A stretch of 64,000 bases of DNA from Casuarius casuarius. Taxonomy: Eukaryota; Chordata; Aves; Casuariiformes; Casuariidae. Under the pieces are notes generated by a model. The model did no database searches. It saw only the letters and a program-made list of their open reading frames with translations, and was not told the origin of the DNA. A program made the translations under genes and the position numbers. Shown in pieces: positions 1-29,210 of the stretch. Location: positions 702,355 to 766,354 of the forward strand of contig PTFA01000192.1 in assembly GCA_003342895.1 (NCBI GenBank). Direction: 5' to 3'. Position 1 is the stretch's first letter. Each line of letters starts with the position of its first letter.

Positions 1-75
1 GGACCCCAGCAAAGGCTGGAGGGCAGATTCATGATGAAGCCCATCACATTAGACAGGGCAATGACATTAACATCT
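1..75 (-). CDS. JOSD1: JOSD1 coding exon 3, cut by the window edge
   Basis: The reverse strand reads [20 protein letters not shown] and continues through LCWGP to the edge. This is the conserved stretch just before the catalytic histidine region of JOSD1. The acceptor CTTTCAG|A lies at 76/75. The exon continues outside the window. Confidence 0.93.
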
Positions 76-3000
76 CTGAAAGAGCAGAGAAAACAGACAA
101 CGGTAAGATTATATTTTGGTACTTTAACAGCATCTCTTACTTGTTTTATGAACAGCGTCTCCAGAACTACCCAGAAGCACCCTTTCTCAATACCTGCGCT
201 TGTCCCACCAAACTGCTTCATAGCCTTTGGTCTGAAGCGCTGCCATGATTACGTTCACGTCATAGTTGCCATTTCCCAGCATGCTCTTCTTGTGTGGTGT
301 CACCATGGTGTTGGGAGACAGCCTGAGAACAGAACAGGAGACTGCTGCAGCACGTGTCTGTGGAACCTGTACTCCAATTTCATCTCCCTGTCAGTTCCAA
401 AGTTAGAAGGGGCTAGTTGCTGTATCAATAACTTAGAGCCCATTTTCTGTTTTTCTTTAAAACATGAACTATTCCATTTCCCCCTTATCCCTCAGGCAAA
501 GAGGCTGAAAGGGCTAAATAATGCATTAAGAACAACTTTGAAGTATGAAACTTCCAAAGATCTTAGCTTTGATGTGAAAAAGACTGCAAAACAGAAAGCT
601 TTTTTCCTCTGGAACTGGTGCTTCTGAATTGATGATTCAACTGTTTTTTCCTCAATTCATGGTTGCAGTAAATGCCAGTTTGCCATTCAGAATAACAGGT
701 ATTTGAAGGGTTTAAATAGTCAGTATCAGTCTTCAAGACTCGATGAGATCATGAAAGCCAGCGTAGCCTGGCTGCAGAAAAAACTCGGTGCTCTCCCCCC
801 ACCACCAACCTTCATAAACAAAACAAGTATTAAGACACAGCTTTCTAAAGCACTGCCATTGCTATAAAATAATAAAATCCATTGCTATAGGTAACTTAAC
901 AGCTAACCTCATTGCAAACAAATCTTCTAAGCTTTTATTCAGAAGCTTACCTGGACAGCATTTGCATTACTATAGCATCTAAAAATCCAGAATCACAATC
1001 CATCCAGTTACATTCAAAAATATAAGATGCAGTTGTTGCACAAATGTGGATAATGGATGCAAGACATAATACAGACACACAGCAAAAACTTAGTCATTTG
1101 TATTGTTTCATGTTTTTCCCCAAGAAATTTTTTAAGGAGAGGAAAAGAAGAAGGGGTGAGTTATTATGGGGGCGGCCGGGAGACAAATGGGCTTCAACAG
1201 CTAGAAGAACAAGCATAGAAGGAAACTGGGAGGGCAAAACAGCAATGTCATGCAATGCCAAACTGAAGAAAGCCAATCCTGAGATCACTTCTATTGAGAA
1301 GTATTGCTCTTTTGATTGGCAAGGGCTCCATTAGCTCTGCTGGCACAAAGTTAAGATGTTTCATGTCACTCAGACATCCATGTTTCACCTGCCTCTCCCT
1401 CATGTTAGCTCTGTCCCTCAAAACTCCTGATGTTCCTGCATGCTATTTGCTTGGCCTTCAGCAAACTGCACATTCTGCAGGCAAGTTTTGTTCAGTGAAA
1501 ATACCTCAGCCCTTCTGCATTCCTCCCCTGACAGCATAAGGCATTTGACAAATGTCACAGTNCTTCCACTATCTCCATAAAGCAAGATCACTCAACTCCA
1601 ACTAGTTCCTCAAGAACATTGCCTCAAACTATTAACTCTCGAGTGCTGAAGAGCTACAACAAAAGTTTTCTAATTAACAAAGCCCTTTGGGTTGCACAAG
1701 CACCCTCTTGTGGCCCAGTTTTCCAGAGAAAAGCTCATCTGAGAGCTGAAAGAATGCATTTATCTTTGTTCTTTGCCATAGCTTTTAGAGCCCCAGAGCC
1801 ATTGAAATGCAGCAAAGAAACCAGCAGAGGCAATAAACTCAAAGAGCTGTTACTTGTGAGCAAACTTTCATCAAAAATTGCCTCAACACATTTATACTTG
1901 CAGACACCTAAATAAAACGCACAATCACCAAGAACAGTTGGAAGGATTCTGATCACACAAGGAACTAAGTTGCCTTCCCAAAATTAATTTCATATCTAGA
2001 GACTAAACTGAGAAAGTAAGATTGACAAGTTAGACAAAATCCCAGATAGTAATCCTACTGAAGAAACTTTTGTCAGCACATTGCCTTAATGGAACGAGCT
2101 CTGACATTCCAATATACAGTTGCCTTGCCGAATCAGGTCTCAATACACAGACTCAAGTAAAGTGAAGAGATTTTGTTTGCACATTCCCAATGATGCATAG
2201 AGTTGAAAAGAAACAATTTTGCTTCCTGGACAAAGGAACATCAAAAGGAAAGAAGAAAGGGAGAGCTATAAAATCAGAAGAGAGTTTGGACAAAGTTTTG
2301 GCGTACATGATGATGATCAGACTACACTGGCATTATGCACTAGGATGCAGTGAAGAAGAAATTAATGATTAAGCAGCGTAGTTCAATTATTCAAGGGACG
2401 TGGTCAAAGTTACAGAAAGCTTAAACTTATTTGTGATTCCATTACCTGCTCAACACCAAGTTTATATCACACCTCCCAATGCTTCTGTAGCTTACTAAAA
2501 AATATTCATCAATCCTTTATCAAATTTATCAACACAGAGAACAAGACTAAAGACAGGAGAGACATACGGAAAATGACATATAAAGGGTAGCTAAGTCCAC
2601 CCTAATCAAAAGCAAGTCAAAGAACTAAATACAAGACATAAGATAGGTGCAATGGATGCAAAGGTAATGCAAATTTTTTATCCAGAGTTTATAGTTCATC
2701 CTTTTCTGAGAGAAACTTCTATATTGCTTTCAATACTCCTGCAGGTTGAATAAATTCATATATCTTGATCTGAATATTAATGTGGAACAATAACCAGCCT
2801 GGAATGAAAGACACGCTCTTCCTTCTAAGATAAGAGGTCTGACAAGGTTAACATCCCAACCTTTTCTGAGAACTTTCACTTCAAAGCTGCAAACTAATTC
2901 TGTCTCACCAAACCAAATGAAAACCAACTGATTAGACCATCACACTATTTCTGCCACATGAACTGACTTTGTTTGCTTGAGGCCAATAGAAATCCATCTG

Positions 3001-4480
3001 TGATTAAGTTACTGACAATTGCTACTCTGGAACAAAACCATAGAGTCTTTACATTGGACACAGTGTTTTGAGACTGCTGTGGGCCAGCTCCACTGCAAGA
3101 ACAGGAATTTGATTAACACTACTGTAAACAGCATTTCAATCTGTTATTTGAGGTTGCCGATCACATTTCTTTTGCCAAAGAAAGGAAAGCATGTACTTGA
3201 TGAGTCAAGCACCACTTCCATAAATCCACTGATTTTCAGGACAGCAGTTAGAAGCAAACAGCTTCCAAGTCATCAATACAGAACAGCGTGACTGCACTGT
3301 CCAACAGCATCTGTTAATACTGCAGACTTTGATCAATGGCAGAACAATACGCTGTCAAATGCCGGTAATGCCAGAAATGTGTATTCAAGTCTAACTTATG
3401 TGATAATTATAATATCTGTGCATTGAGAATCAGAGGAGACTCCATTTCCTATTTGATTACTTTGCTTCACCAATGAAGGGTCATGAGAATTTTCAAAGGC
3501 ATATTCAGGAGAATTTCCACAGAAGCATAGAAACAGCTTAGCAGAATATAAACTAAGAATATTCTACTGACTACATTAGATCATTTATATTTAACTCAGT
3601 AAAACAAAAAAATGTTTTTGGAAATTTCTAACAATGCCACAGAAAACAGGGAGCTAGCTACTGAAATTAAATCCAGTTTGCCAAAGCACACAGGATCTCA
3701 CTACATGAAAAACACAATACTTGAAGAACTTCACTTAATTACTTGAGTAAGGAGTCAATCACTTGGCAGAGCTTCTAATTTCCTGCAACTTAGAAGTGTT
3801 GTGGTACTACATCAAGAAGTTTTATGATAACCCATTTGTAATTCCTGCCACCTTAACTCTCTCAAGCCAATACCAAGATACATTATTAATATTAAAATAA
3901 CATACCTACATCAGGCAGGGGCAAAAACGTGGAAGCCAGGTGCAGGATACATTGGGGGGGGGGGCGGCGGGCAAGAAAGCTACAGTGCTATCACATGAGA
4001 GTGTATGCAATAAAGCTCTGTTATCCCGAACTGGTAGCCTGAATAATTTGAGAAACAAGTGAAAAGAACAAGGGAGAGGGCAAGGATCTCTGCACGAAAA
4101 ACAAAACAAAACAATAAAACCACCACACAACACATTTTAAAGACAGAATAAGAAAGAGCTACATTCAGTCCAAAGCCATGGTACACTCCGAACACCTCCG
4201 TTGCTCTACTCCTCTGCCAAAAAAAGATCTGAATACTCCCCCAAGCAATAGAGCACAAGGGGAAGCTAACATTGCCAGTGCATAGAGTATCCTACCTCTG
4301 AAAAATCTCCTGCAGGGTTTCCCTAGTGAAGGCGTTGCTGTCCTGGAAGACATTGTTGAGGGCATGGAGGGCACACAGCTCCCTACGTTGTTTCTCATGG
4401 TAAATACGTAGTGGTAGTAGCTGGGGTGGTTCTGGTGATTCTGATTTAGTCTTGTCACCTTTCCATGGCACGCAACTCAT
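1..4480 (-). CDS. JOSD1: JOSD1, Josephin-domain deubiquitinase (partial, 5' half of coding region)
   Basis: Three coding exons are present: 4296-4480, 194-322 and 1-75. They join in phase (lengths 185, 129 and 75 so far) and the reading frame continues past the left edge. The product starts [10 protein letters not shown] and closely follows human JOSD1 as I remember it (202 residues). JOSD1 is a cysteine protease of the Josephin (ataxin-3) family that removes ubiquitin at membranes. The nucleophile Cys36 lies in [10 protein letters not shown]. The catalytic His of the QHW segment would be encoded outside the window, so completeness of the active site cannot be judged. The start at 4480 is chosen because it reproduces the family N-terminus. 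The gene is divergent from GTPBP1, and any untranslated 5' exon probably lies toward the CpG-rich block at 5.2-5.9 kb. Confidence 0.95.
194..322 (-). CDS. JOSD1: JOSD1 coding exon 2
   Basis: The 129-base exon encodes a segment beginning [20 protein letters not shown] and ending in WWDKR, the middle of the Josephin fold. The acceptor is TCTCAG|G at 323/322 and the donor CGCAG|GTA at 194/193. Both ends interrupt an Arg codon after its second base, matching the neighbouring exons. Confidence 0.95.
323..4295 (-). other. JOSD1 intron between coding exons 1 and 2
   Basis: About 4 kb of AT-rich intron. I see no conserved open frame and no recognisable retroposon. An 11-base G run at 3954-3964 is the only simple repeat of note. 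Confidence 0.8.
4296..4480 (-). CDS. JOSD1: JOSD1 coding exon 1 (residues 1-61 plus two bases)
   Basis: This exon carries the start codon (4478-4480) and the catalytic cysteine at residue 36, inside a segment [10 protein letters not shown] that is almost invariant in Josephins. The donor is CAGAG|GTAGG, with the exon ending at 4296 after two bases of an Arg codon. The next exon supplies the third base. Confidence 0.95.
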
Positions 4481-5750
4481 TTTCTCATAGGGTGGATGGA
4501 GAGAAGGTGGTGAGAAATGAAGGAGTCTGAAGTTTCTTCCTCCACAGTCCCAAAAGCAGCCCACTGCCCCTTTCTTTTGTAGGCTAGTGCTGCTTCCAGC
4601 TCAGAAACCCTCCTCTTGTGCTTCAGTTTATTCAGTAATTGTCTCTGACGGATGGTTTTAAAAATCACATAAAGATTTGCAACATATTTTCCCTCCCTCC
4701 TCCCATACCCCATAAAATGTAATATTTCCCCCCCATCCAACCCCCCCAAGAAAAAAAAATATATGTATATATATCTCAAAAGATATGAATCCCCTTAGTC
4801 TCAAGGTACCAGCTGGAATTTGTCACATCGTTCCTTTTCTTCCATCTCCTTTGGTCTATAATGCCACTAAAAGGGTATCCAGAGCAGGTAACAGAAAGAG
4901 GCCCGCCCCCACAGTGCCAAAGTGAAGGTGAAGCCAGCTTCTGATGCTGCCTGCAGAAGCACAGGGGCCTTAAGGATTTATCAACTGCATTCCTCCATTC
5001 CTTTGGGAATGACTGAATCCAGACAAGAAGATGCCCGCAGCTTGGGAAAGGAAACTGCCTCTTGCTAGGCCACGGAAAAAAACAGGTCCAGGCTCCAGGG
5101 AAGACAATTCTTCACAAGTCACTCTGTACTTCTGACAAAGGGAAGTCTCCATTAGCAATAAAAAGAGCCAACATAAAGCCCGTGGGGGTGAGGAGAGGGC
5201 AAGCGGCAGGCGAGAAAGCAATGAAATAAGCCCAAAGGCCCGCCTTATGCCTTCCTACCCCAGTCCTCCCCACCCCTCGCTTGCACAAGCACAACAACAA
5301 ACCCAAGACGCAGCCGTTTGCCAAAGCTCCTGCAAAGTGCCAGCGATCCCCGTCGGGAAGCCTCTTCCTCAGCACCCTCCCCCCTGCCAAAACGCACGGT
5401 CCCGTCTCCTTCGCCCCCCCGCTTTCCCGTTTCTTACCCCGCGCCTTCACACAGGAGCGGCCCCCGCTCCCCCCTCGCACACAACCGCCACGCACCCCCC
5501 CCAACCCCAGGCCCGGCCAATAGGATCTTACAGAGCGCTGCCAGGGCGAAGGGGAGTCGGCGGAGGGAACAGGCAGCAGAGGGAAGACGAGGGGAGCCGA
5601 CCCTTCCCCCTCAGAAGGGAGGCGGTCAGAGCCCCCTTCCCCCACAGCGGCCCAACAGCCCCGCCCGCCCCGCCCCGCCGACTCACCCTCAGCCCCGGCC
5701 TCCCCACACCAACGGCCGCCCGGGCAGCCGCGCATGCGCAGCCGCGCACC
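4481..5750 (-). promoter_or_regulatory. JOSD1 5' region and CpG-rich promoter block
   Basis: From 4481 to about 5200 the sequence is ordinary, with an AT-rich run near 4750-4775, and may contain untranslated JOSD1 sequence. From about 5240 it becomes GC- and CpG-rich, with clustered GC boxes around 5655-5685, a CCAAT at 5517-5521 and an NRF1-type palindrome at 5729-5740. This fits a housekeeping promoter firing leftward into JOSD1. No transcription start can be fixed from sequence alone. Confidence 0.6.
5729..5740. promoter_or_regulatory. NRF1-type palindromic site
   Basis: CGCGCATGCGCA matches the NRF1 consensus YGCGCAYGCGCR at every position. It lies at the edge of the 5751-5860 gap in the CpG-rich block between JOSD1 and GTPBP1, where NRF1 sites are usual in TATA-less promoters. 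Confidence 0.6.
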
Positions 5751-5860
5751 NNNNNNNNNNNNNNNNNNNNNNNNNNNNNNNNNNNNNNNNNNNNNNNNNN
5801 NNNNNNNNNNNNNNNNNNNNNNNNNNNNNNNNNNNNNNNNNNNNNNNNNNNNNNNNNNNN
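5751..5860. other. Assembly gap (110 N)
   Basis: The gap lies inside the CpG-rich block, flanked by GC-rich sequence on the left and T-rich sequence on the right. Part of the JOSD1 promoter or first exon is probably missing here. Confidence 0.99.
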
Positions 5861-6720
5861 GGGAGAGGGGCTTTTTTGTTCTTGTGGGTTTTTTTTTTTC
5901 CCCTACCGAAAGGCCCTGGAATGCCGACAGGACCAGTTCACGCCTAAAAACCATAGCCAGAATTTGAGTTCCCCCGAACGGCCTCGGAGCCGGAGGAACC
6001 GTGAAAACACGGGCTATTCCATGGACTGCACACTTAATTTCGCCCGCCGAACCGCAAAGGGAGTAAAAAGCAGCAGGATGGGCTTGTTAACGAGGCATGG
6101 ATCCATCGGCAAGATGTGCCGTGTTTAGCTGGATAGGAAGGACACTGGCATGCAATTTACTATAGGCAGAAATGATTCCTGGCTCTGCCGCTAATTTACT
6201 GCATAACCTCAGGCAAGTTAATTTCCCTGGGCTTCAATTCCCCTTCTATTCCTGCCTGTTTAATTAATAAGAGTGTTGAGTCTCATGCCGTGATAAATAA
6301 GCCAGGGTGTATGAAGTGGTTTACCGCCTGATGAATAAACATAAATCCTCTCCAGTTTCATTTTATGCCAAACTGGAAACCGTGGTTCAGGGGTNAATAT
6401 GTGACCCCCTTGCACTCCTCCAGGAGGGGAACAGGCCAGACAGCTTCCCAGTATGCGTGCCCTTCATTACAGGTTCACCTGCCGTCGGACAAGCTGGAAA
6501 CCCCAAACCCCTCCACAGGGATTGAAGCTTCCTGGCAACATCCTGGATTTTCTTATTTCCTTTGTGTAGGAGCTCGGTATTTAGCCCCTCGTGGGCCTGC
6601 CCAGCACGGGTGGGGAACCACTGGCTTCAACGACAGACCCAGGAACCGGTCGCTCCCGCCGGGTCCCGGCCCCGCCGCCTCCGCGGAGCCACGGGCCGGG
6701 CAGCCGGCCCCGGCGCTCGC
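5861..6720. other. Spacer between JOSD1 and GTPBP1 promoters
   Basis: No gene is seen. CpG density falls between about 6000 and 6550, then rises again toward GTPBP1. One N occurs at 6395. Confidence 0.6.
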
Positions 6721-6973
6721 AAGGCCTCGGCCGCGCTTTCTTCTCATGCCATTGGTTCACACAACTGTCCGTGAAAAAAATCCTCCTTCTTATTGGCCAG
6801 CGCGGGAGAGTACCCGCCCACAAGAACACGCCCAGCCCACTTTAGACAGATGCTTAATCCCACCCCGTCGCTCGAGCTTTCTTTTCTGATTGGCTTTTGT
6901 GGTTGCTTGTCATGAGGACCTGCTCTCCTATTGGGCAGAAAGCGCCGCCTACGTCGAGCGCGCTCTGGAGTGG

Positions 6974-7045
<72 letters not shown>

Positions 7046-7295
7046 GTGCATAGAAAACAAGTAGAGCTGGCAGTAGTGCTCCCATTGGCTTCGCGCGCTT
7101 CACGGGGGCGTGGCCCTCCTTATGAATAGCCTCGGTCCCGCCCGCCGTTGTCATGGCTATAAGCTAATTGCCCCTTTCCCCTGCTGGCGATTGGCTGGGC
7201 GCGCCCGAATCCCCCACGAGCCTCCTTGGCGGGCTGGGGGTGGGGCGGGGCGGCCGCGCCTCCCGGGGCGGGGGGGGAGAGGAGGGGCGGGGAAG
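6721..7295 (+). promoter_or_regulatory. GTPBP1 promoter region with repeated CCAAT and GC boxes
   Basis: Six ATTGG (inverted CCAAT) elements occur at 6751-6755, 6792-6796, 6889-6893, 6930-6934, 7084-7088 and 7190-7194, several followed by C or GC as in NF-Y sites. GC-box-like motifs sit near 7101-7111 and 7240-7290. A GT repeat divides the array. The region is CpG-rich and ends at the GTPBP1 start codon, so a CCAAT/GC-box promoter is a reasonable inference. Confidence 0.65.
6976..7048. repeat. (GT)26 microsatellite with interrupted tail
   Basis: Pure GT runs for 52 bases from 6976 to 7027, then continues to 7048 with A interruptions. It lies inside the GTPBP1 upstream region and is likely to vary in length between individuals. 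Confidence 0.97.
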
Positions 7296-25010
<17,715 letters not shown>

Positions 25011-27200
25011 ATTTCTTACCCCTCCTCCCTCTGAGGAATTCCTCCCCTTCCCTTCATTTCTTATCCAAAAGATCCAGAGCAGCTTAAACCAAAACCCATC
25101 CCAGCTGATCTGCTGCAGAAGAATCTCCTCCCTCCTCCCCAAAGGAAATGATGGAGAGGAGCATAACTTATAAGCTAATGAAGGTGATAAGACACATAGA
25201 ACTGAACAACTGGCACCTTCTTCCTCCCCCTATCAACACATTTTTTACATCATGGGCTTAGTTTTTATTCTTATTAGTTTTTATTATATTTTGTGTGCAT
25301 GAAGATGCGAGGAGATTCTGGATAGAACTGAGAAGAGCCAGTTAGCTGCCTCCCTCCTCCCTGATACCACTCTGTCTAGAGAACTTGCTGCTCTCTCCTA
25401 TATGCTGTCTCAGATCCAGGGGCTATCAAACACCTGAAATTTCAGACTTGCAAGTGTTAAAACATGTTGCCTAGGATGGCTCCATATGGCATTGATTCCT
25501 TACCTCTATGGTCCTGCGCCAAGTATGTTCGGGACTCTCCCCATCTTAAACTGTTTCTAAGTGGGTTAATTTAATGTTGTAGTGACTGAAGTTTGAAGGT
25601 AAGGAAATTCACCAGATAAAGGTTTAAGAGTGAAATTGGAAAGCAGTTCTTGATCTTAAGTTGAGGTATCCTATACCAAATATGCTCAAATACATTAACA
25701 GCAGTTAAGATTTTAATTAGAGACAGGATTAAATGGGCAGTCATTTGCCTATCCCNTTCCCCTTTCCACCCTGCTGCTTTTCCTGTTGTCTGTTCAGTGC
25801 ATATTGGAGCAAATCCTACCTGCCTCTCAAGGCTGTGGCAGCACAATTAACAGTGTTAAGAATATGGTGCAGGAACCACTCAGTCCGTCCCTTGAGCCAG
25901 AGAAAGAGCCTTCTCACCTTGACGGGCAGTGATCACAGGTGGGAATAGACCTTTGGAACAGAGGCAGCAGGCAAATATTACCTTCCCGTGGCTTTGTCTA
26001 CTCCAAGATTTCCCACCTGTCTTCTGGAACTCGCTGGCCAAACCATACCGTCACAAGTCCTACCTTGGATTTGTCACCTCTCTCTTGGACAAAGAGGGCA
26101 ATGATGAACTGGTACCAAACTTGAAAAAGTACTTTCAGCTTTGGAAGTACATGGTAATTTTTCTTACTTTCCTTTTATTTTTTTTAAATAACAAGTTCTG
26201 GCTTCTTCAGGAAGGCCCTGCAAGGACACTGTATGAATTGACTTGGTATCAGTATCATGTCTTTTAACCCCAGGCTCTGTGAGTGATCAATTCCCTGCTT
26301 GTTCTTACCTCTTTTCTATCCCTGACTCTTTGCTTTGCTCCCTGGAGGACAAGACTTACCTTCTGCAGGCTTGTGGTGAGCAGTGGGAGTGTATTAACAT
26401 CTTGAGGGAGGAGATGGTATTATAAGCAAATTGTTGCTCTCCACTGCATGTGCAGTCAACCTCAGTTTCTTTCTTTGAGGGTCTCCTTCTCCAATGAAAT
26501 GCTTTTGATTAGGGGGAGACTAAAGTTTCTGCCCCTCTCTAGAGGGGAATTTATTCCCTGTGTGGCAGTTACCAGAAGTAGGGAGTTCATTCTCTTTTGC
26601 CTTGTAATTTGAGATAGGTTTTAAAGCCAGCTGAGCAAGAATAGGCCTTAAGGCTCTGGGGAGAGAGAGCACATGTCTTGATGCTGGTATATCAACACTC
26701 CAAAAGCATTAAGCAATGTGGGAGAGGTGAGGAATATGGATTGGAGATGAGAGTACTCTGCCTTAGAGACTGTAGTGGCCTGAGCATTGGTGGAAGTAGG
26801 GAGATTAGACAGTCCTTTCCAAGCTATGTGCCTATATACCAGTGCTCTCCTGGGGAGGAACTATAGGCGGCTACAACACTAATAGCACCCACATTGTGAG
26901 GGGGTGTGAAGTGTGGCTAGCAGAGCATGGAGGCCTGGTCTGTTTATGTTCTGGCTCTGTAGCAGCATCAAACTGCATCTGATTTCACTGCCCTCTGCTG
27001 CTGCAGGGAGCAGAGAGTTCCAGGCAGTTTTCTATTTCTCCATTCCTTGTGCTCCAAATGAAGGAGACTGCTGAGACTAGAAGGGGATTTACTTCAGTTC
27101 ATGTGAAGGAGGTGGTGTGATTTCTCTTTTGTGACCAGCATTCAAAGATCACTCAGGCTGATGTGATCTATAAAATAAATTTTAAAAAAGTTTGTTCGAA
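25011..27200 (+). other. GTPBP1 3' untranslated region (inferred)
   Basis: No conserved frame follows the stop codon. The first canonical AATAAA on the plus strand is at 27174-27179, followed by a T/GT-rich stretch, giving a 3' UTR of about 2.2 kb. Confidence 0.6.
27174..27179 (+). terminator. Candidate GTPBP1 polyadenylation signal
   Basis: AATAAA with TGTCTTGTTGCTTTTTGTCC about 35 bases downstream, a typical U/GU-rich element. A second AATAAA at 28890-28895 could serve as a distal alternative. Confidence 0.55.
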
Positions 27201-29210
27201 GTTAAAGTATGTCTTGTTGCTTTTTGTCCTGCTGGAAAACCAGTGCTTGTAGCCTTCACACNGAAAGCCAGAACAAGAGCGTTTGTCTGGCACCACACTC
27301 CTTTGCTAGCTACGAAAGGAGGCCGCAGTTGTAACGAAGGCAAGGGAGTGACTTCCACGAGAGCGCTGTGGCTGATGCTCTGTATGGTCCCTACAGCTTC
27401 TATTTTGTGTAAGCTTTAGTGCTTCTCAGTGGTCAAGTGGTGAAATGAGAACTGCATGCTGTGTGTGTGTGTGTGTGTACGTGCGCACGTGCGCAAAGCA
27501 CTGCTATAGCAAATCATTTGGGGCCAGCTCCAGCTGAGATGCTTTGTCTTACTACAGGATGTAGGTGTTGCACAGCATTTTCACTGCCTGTGTAAACTTG
27601 TGCTCACTGAGCCCTTGCAGTGATCTGCACCTCACCTGTTTCTGTAAATACAGCGGGACTCTCCAGAGCTTGGATCTGGCCTTTTCCTGCTTCCTTGGTT
27701 GATCTCAAAGCAGTTCATGAAGGCTTTTCCTGCCTTTCCTAACACAGTAAGTGTTGGCCTGGGAGCTGGTGGTAGCCAGACCAAAGGCCCATGCAGTCCC
27801 TGTCCTTCTGCTGTATCTGGCATTGCAGGCACCTGTGGAGAGGAGAGCACACTTCCAGCAGCAAGTCTGCTATCCCTGTGTGCTTGCACTTGAGCCCTTA
27901 CTCTTCACCACCCAGTGCCCTGTCCCTTTTCATCTGTGGTCCATACAATCAGATTCCCCCCTTGCTCCCCACCCTGTTTTGCTGTGGCCCTCCTCTCCCC
28001 AGGGAAAACCAGTGAGGACAGGGGCCATACAGAATAAGCCTTCCTCTAGCATGGCCTTCCTCAGAGGAGCTGCTGGAAATCCCTTGACATGGAGTCTGCC
28101 TCTGGCCCATCTTGCCCCCCAGAGTCAGTCTGATTCCCTTTTTGTAGCCATTTTTTATACTCCTGGTCACCTTCCTTAATCTGAGTATAAAGTACTTCCT
28201 CTTCACTTGTTTTTAGCCTGCTGCTGAGTAATTTATAGCCTGTGTTAAGGAAAAGAGTAATGTATAGCTAACCTTAATTGCACTTTGTGTCAAGCTTTGT
28301 CCTCAGCCTCCCTGTTGCCCAAGCCTCATTTATGCCTCTTCACTGCCCAGCTGGGTTCAGCTCCTGCCTGTGACAAGGTGGAGGACAGACTGGCATCCAG
28401 GGCCATCTCAGGCACTGGGATGGAATGAGTGTACAGCATGACAAACTTAGCAATTCCTGCTGTAATCACTCCTCAGAGGGATAAGGAGATGAGTGCTACA
28501 GGGAATGCCTGAAAAATGTTGAGTGGAGACTTGACCCTAGCACAAGAGCTGTGCCTTCCCTCCAAACACAGAGCATGGTCACACAGTAAATGGGAATTGC
28601 AACCTGGAAACCAAAGCCTGCAGCAGCAGCTGAGTCAGTGTCATAGCTGCTCCATGGCTAGGGGCTGTCACAGACCCAGACCACTGCTAGAAAGCAGCCA
28701 CTTTTGAGTCCTCTAGGATGCTGCTGTTTGATTCAGGTGTCCCAAGAAATTCAAGGTTGGAAGAGTAGATCTTTCTTTCATCATTCTTCCAAGCACTGGT
28801 TGCATCCCAGACACTGCCCCATCACAAGGTGAAAGCTACTGACCTAGATGCTGTAAGGCAGTGTGAATATCCACCAGTGTCCACCTGTGAATAAAGTAAT
28901 GCTTGCCTCTTTGCCAGGGGTTAGCTTGAATTTCCTTGGTCAAACAGGCATTAAGCAAGCCTGTTTTCTCATGGTGGTTAGAAGTCATAGGTCATGCTGG
29001 AAAGTAAGGATGGGGTAGGAGTAGGGCAGGAGGCTTATCTGTTCAGCAGGCAACTACATTTTGGATGTAGGCTCTGCTTTTATGGAAGTTTTAAATTTCT
29101 TTCCTGAAACTTATTGCAACAGCTGGACTCTTGCACCACTGCAAGAATAGCTGTGTCTGCTGGATGTACATCCTTCTCACCAGCAAATACACCTGCAAAA
29201 CACCTAAAAA
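27201..29210. other. Intergenic stretch between the GTPBP1 and SUN2 3' ends
   Basis: No gene or clear retroposon is seen. An AATAAA on the plus strand lies at 28890-28895. Confidence 0.6.
27461..27495. repeat. (GT)9 followed by alternating GC-rich purine-pyrimidine tract
   Basis: Nine GT units run into ACGTGCGCACGTGCGCA, so purines and pyrimidines alternate without a break for 35 bases. It lies just past the candidate GTPBP1 polyadenylation signal. Confidence 0.95.

Noticed and set aside
31..627. 198-codon plus-strand frame at the left edge
   Set aside because: It overlaps two JOSD1 exons that read on the minus strand with clear homology; the plus frame is a shadow.
5112..6128. Long frames across the 110-base gap on both strands
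   Set aside because: CpG-island composition and N bases suppress stops; no domain is visible.
6744..7154. Thr-His repeat protein
   Set aside because: It is the translation of the GT microsatellite.
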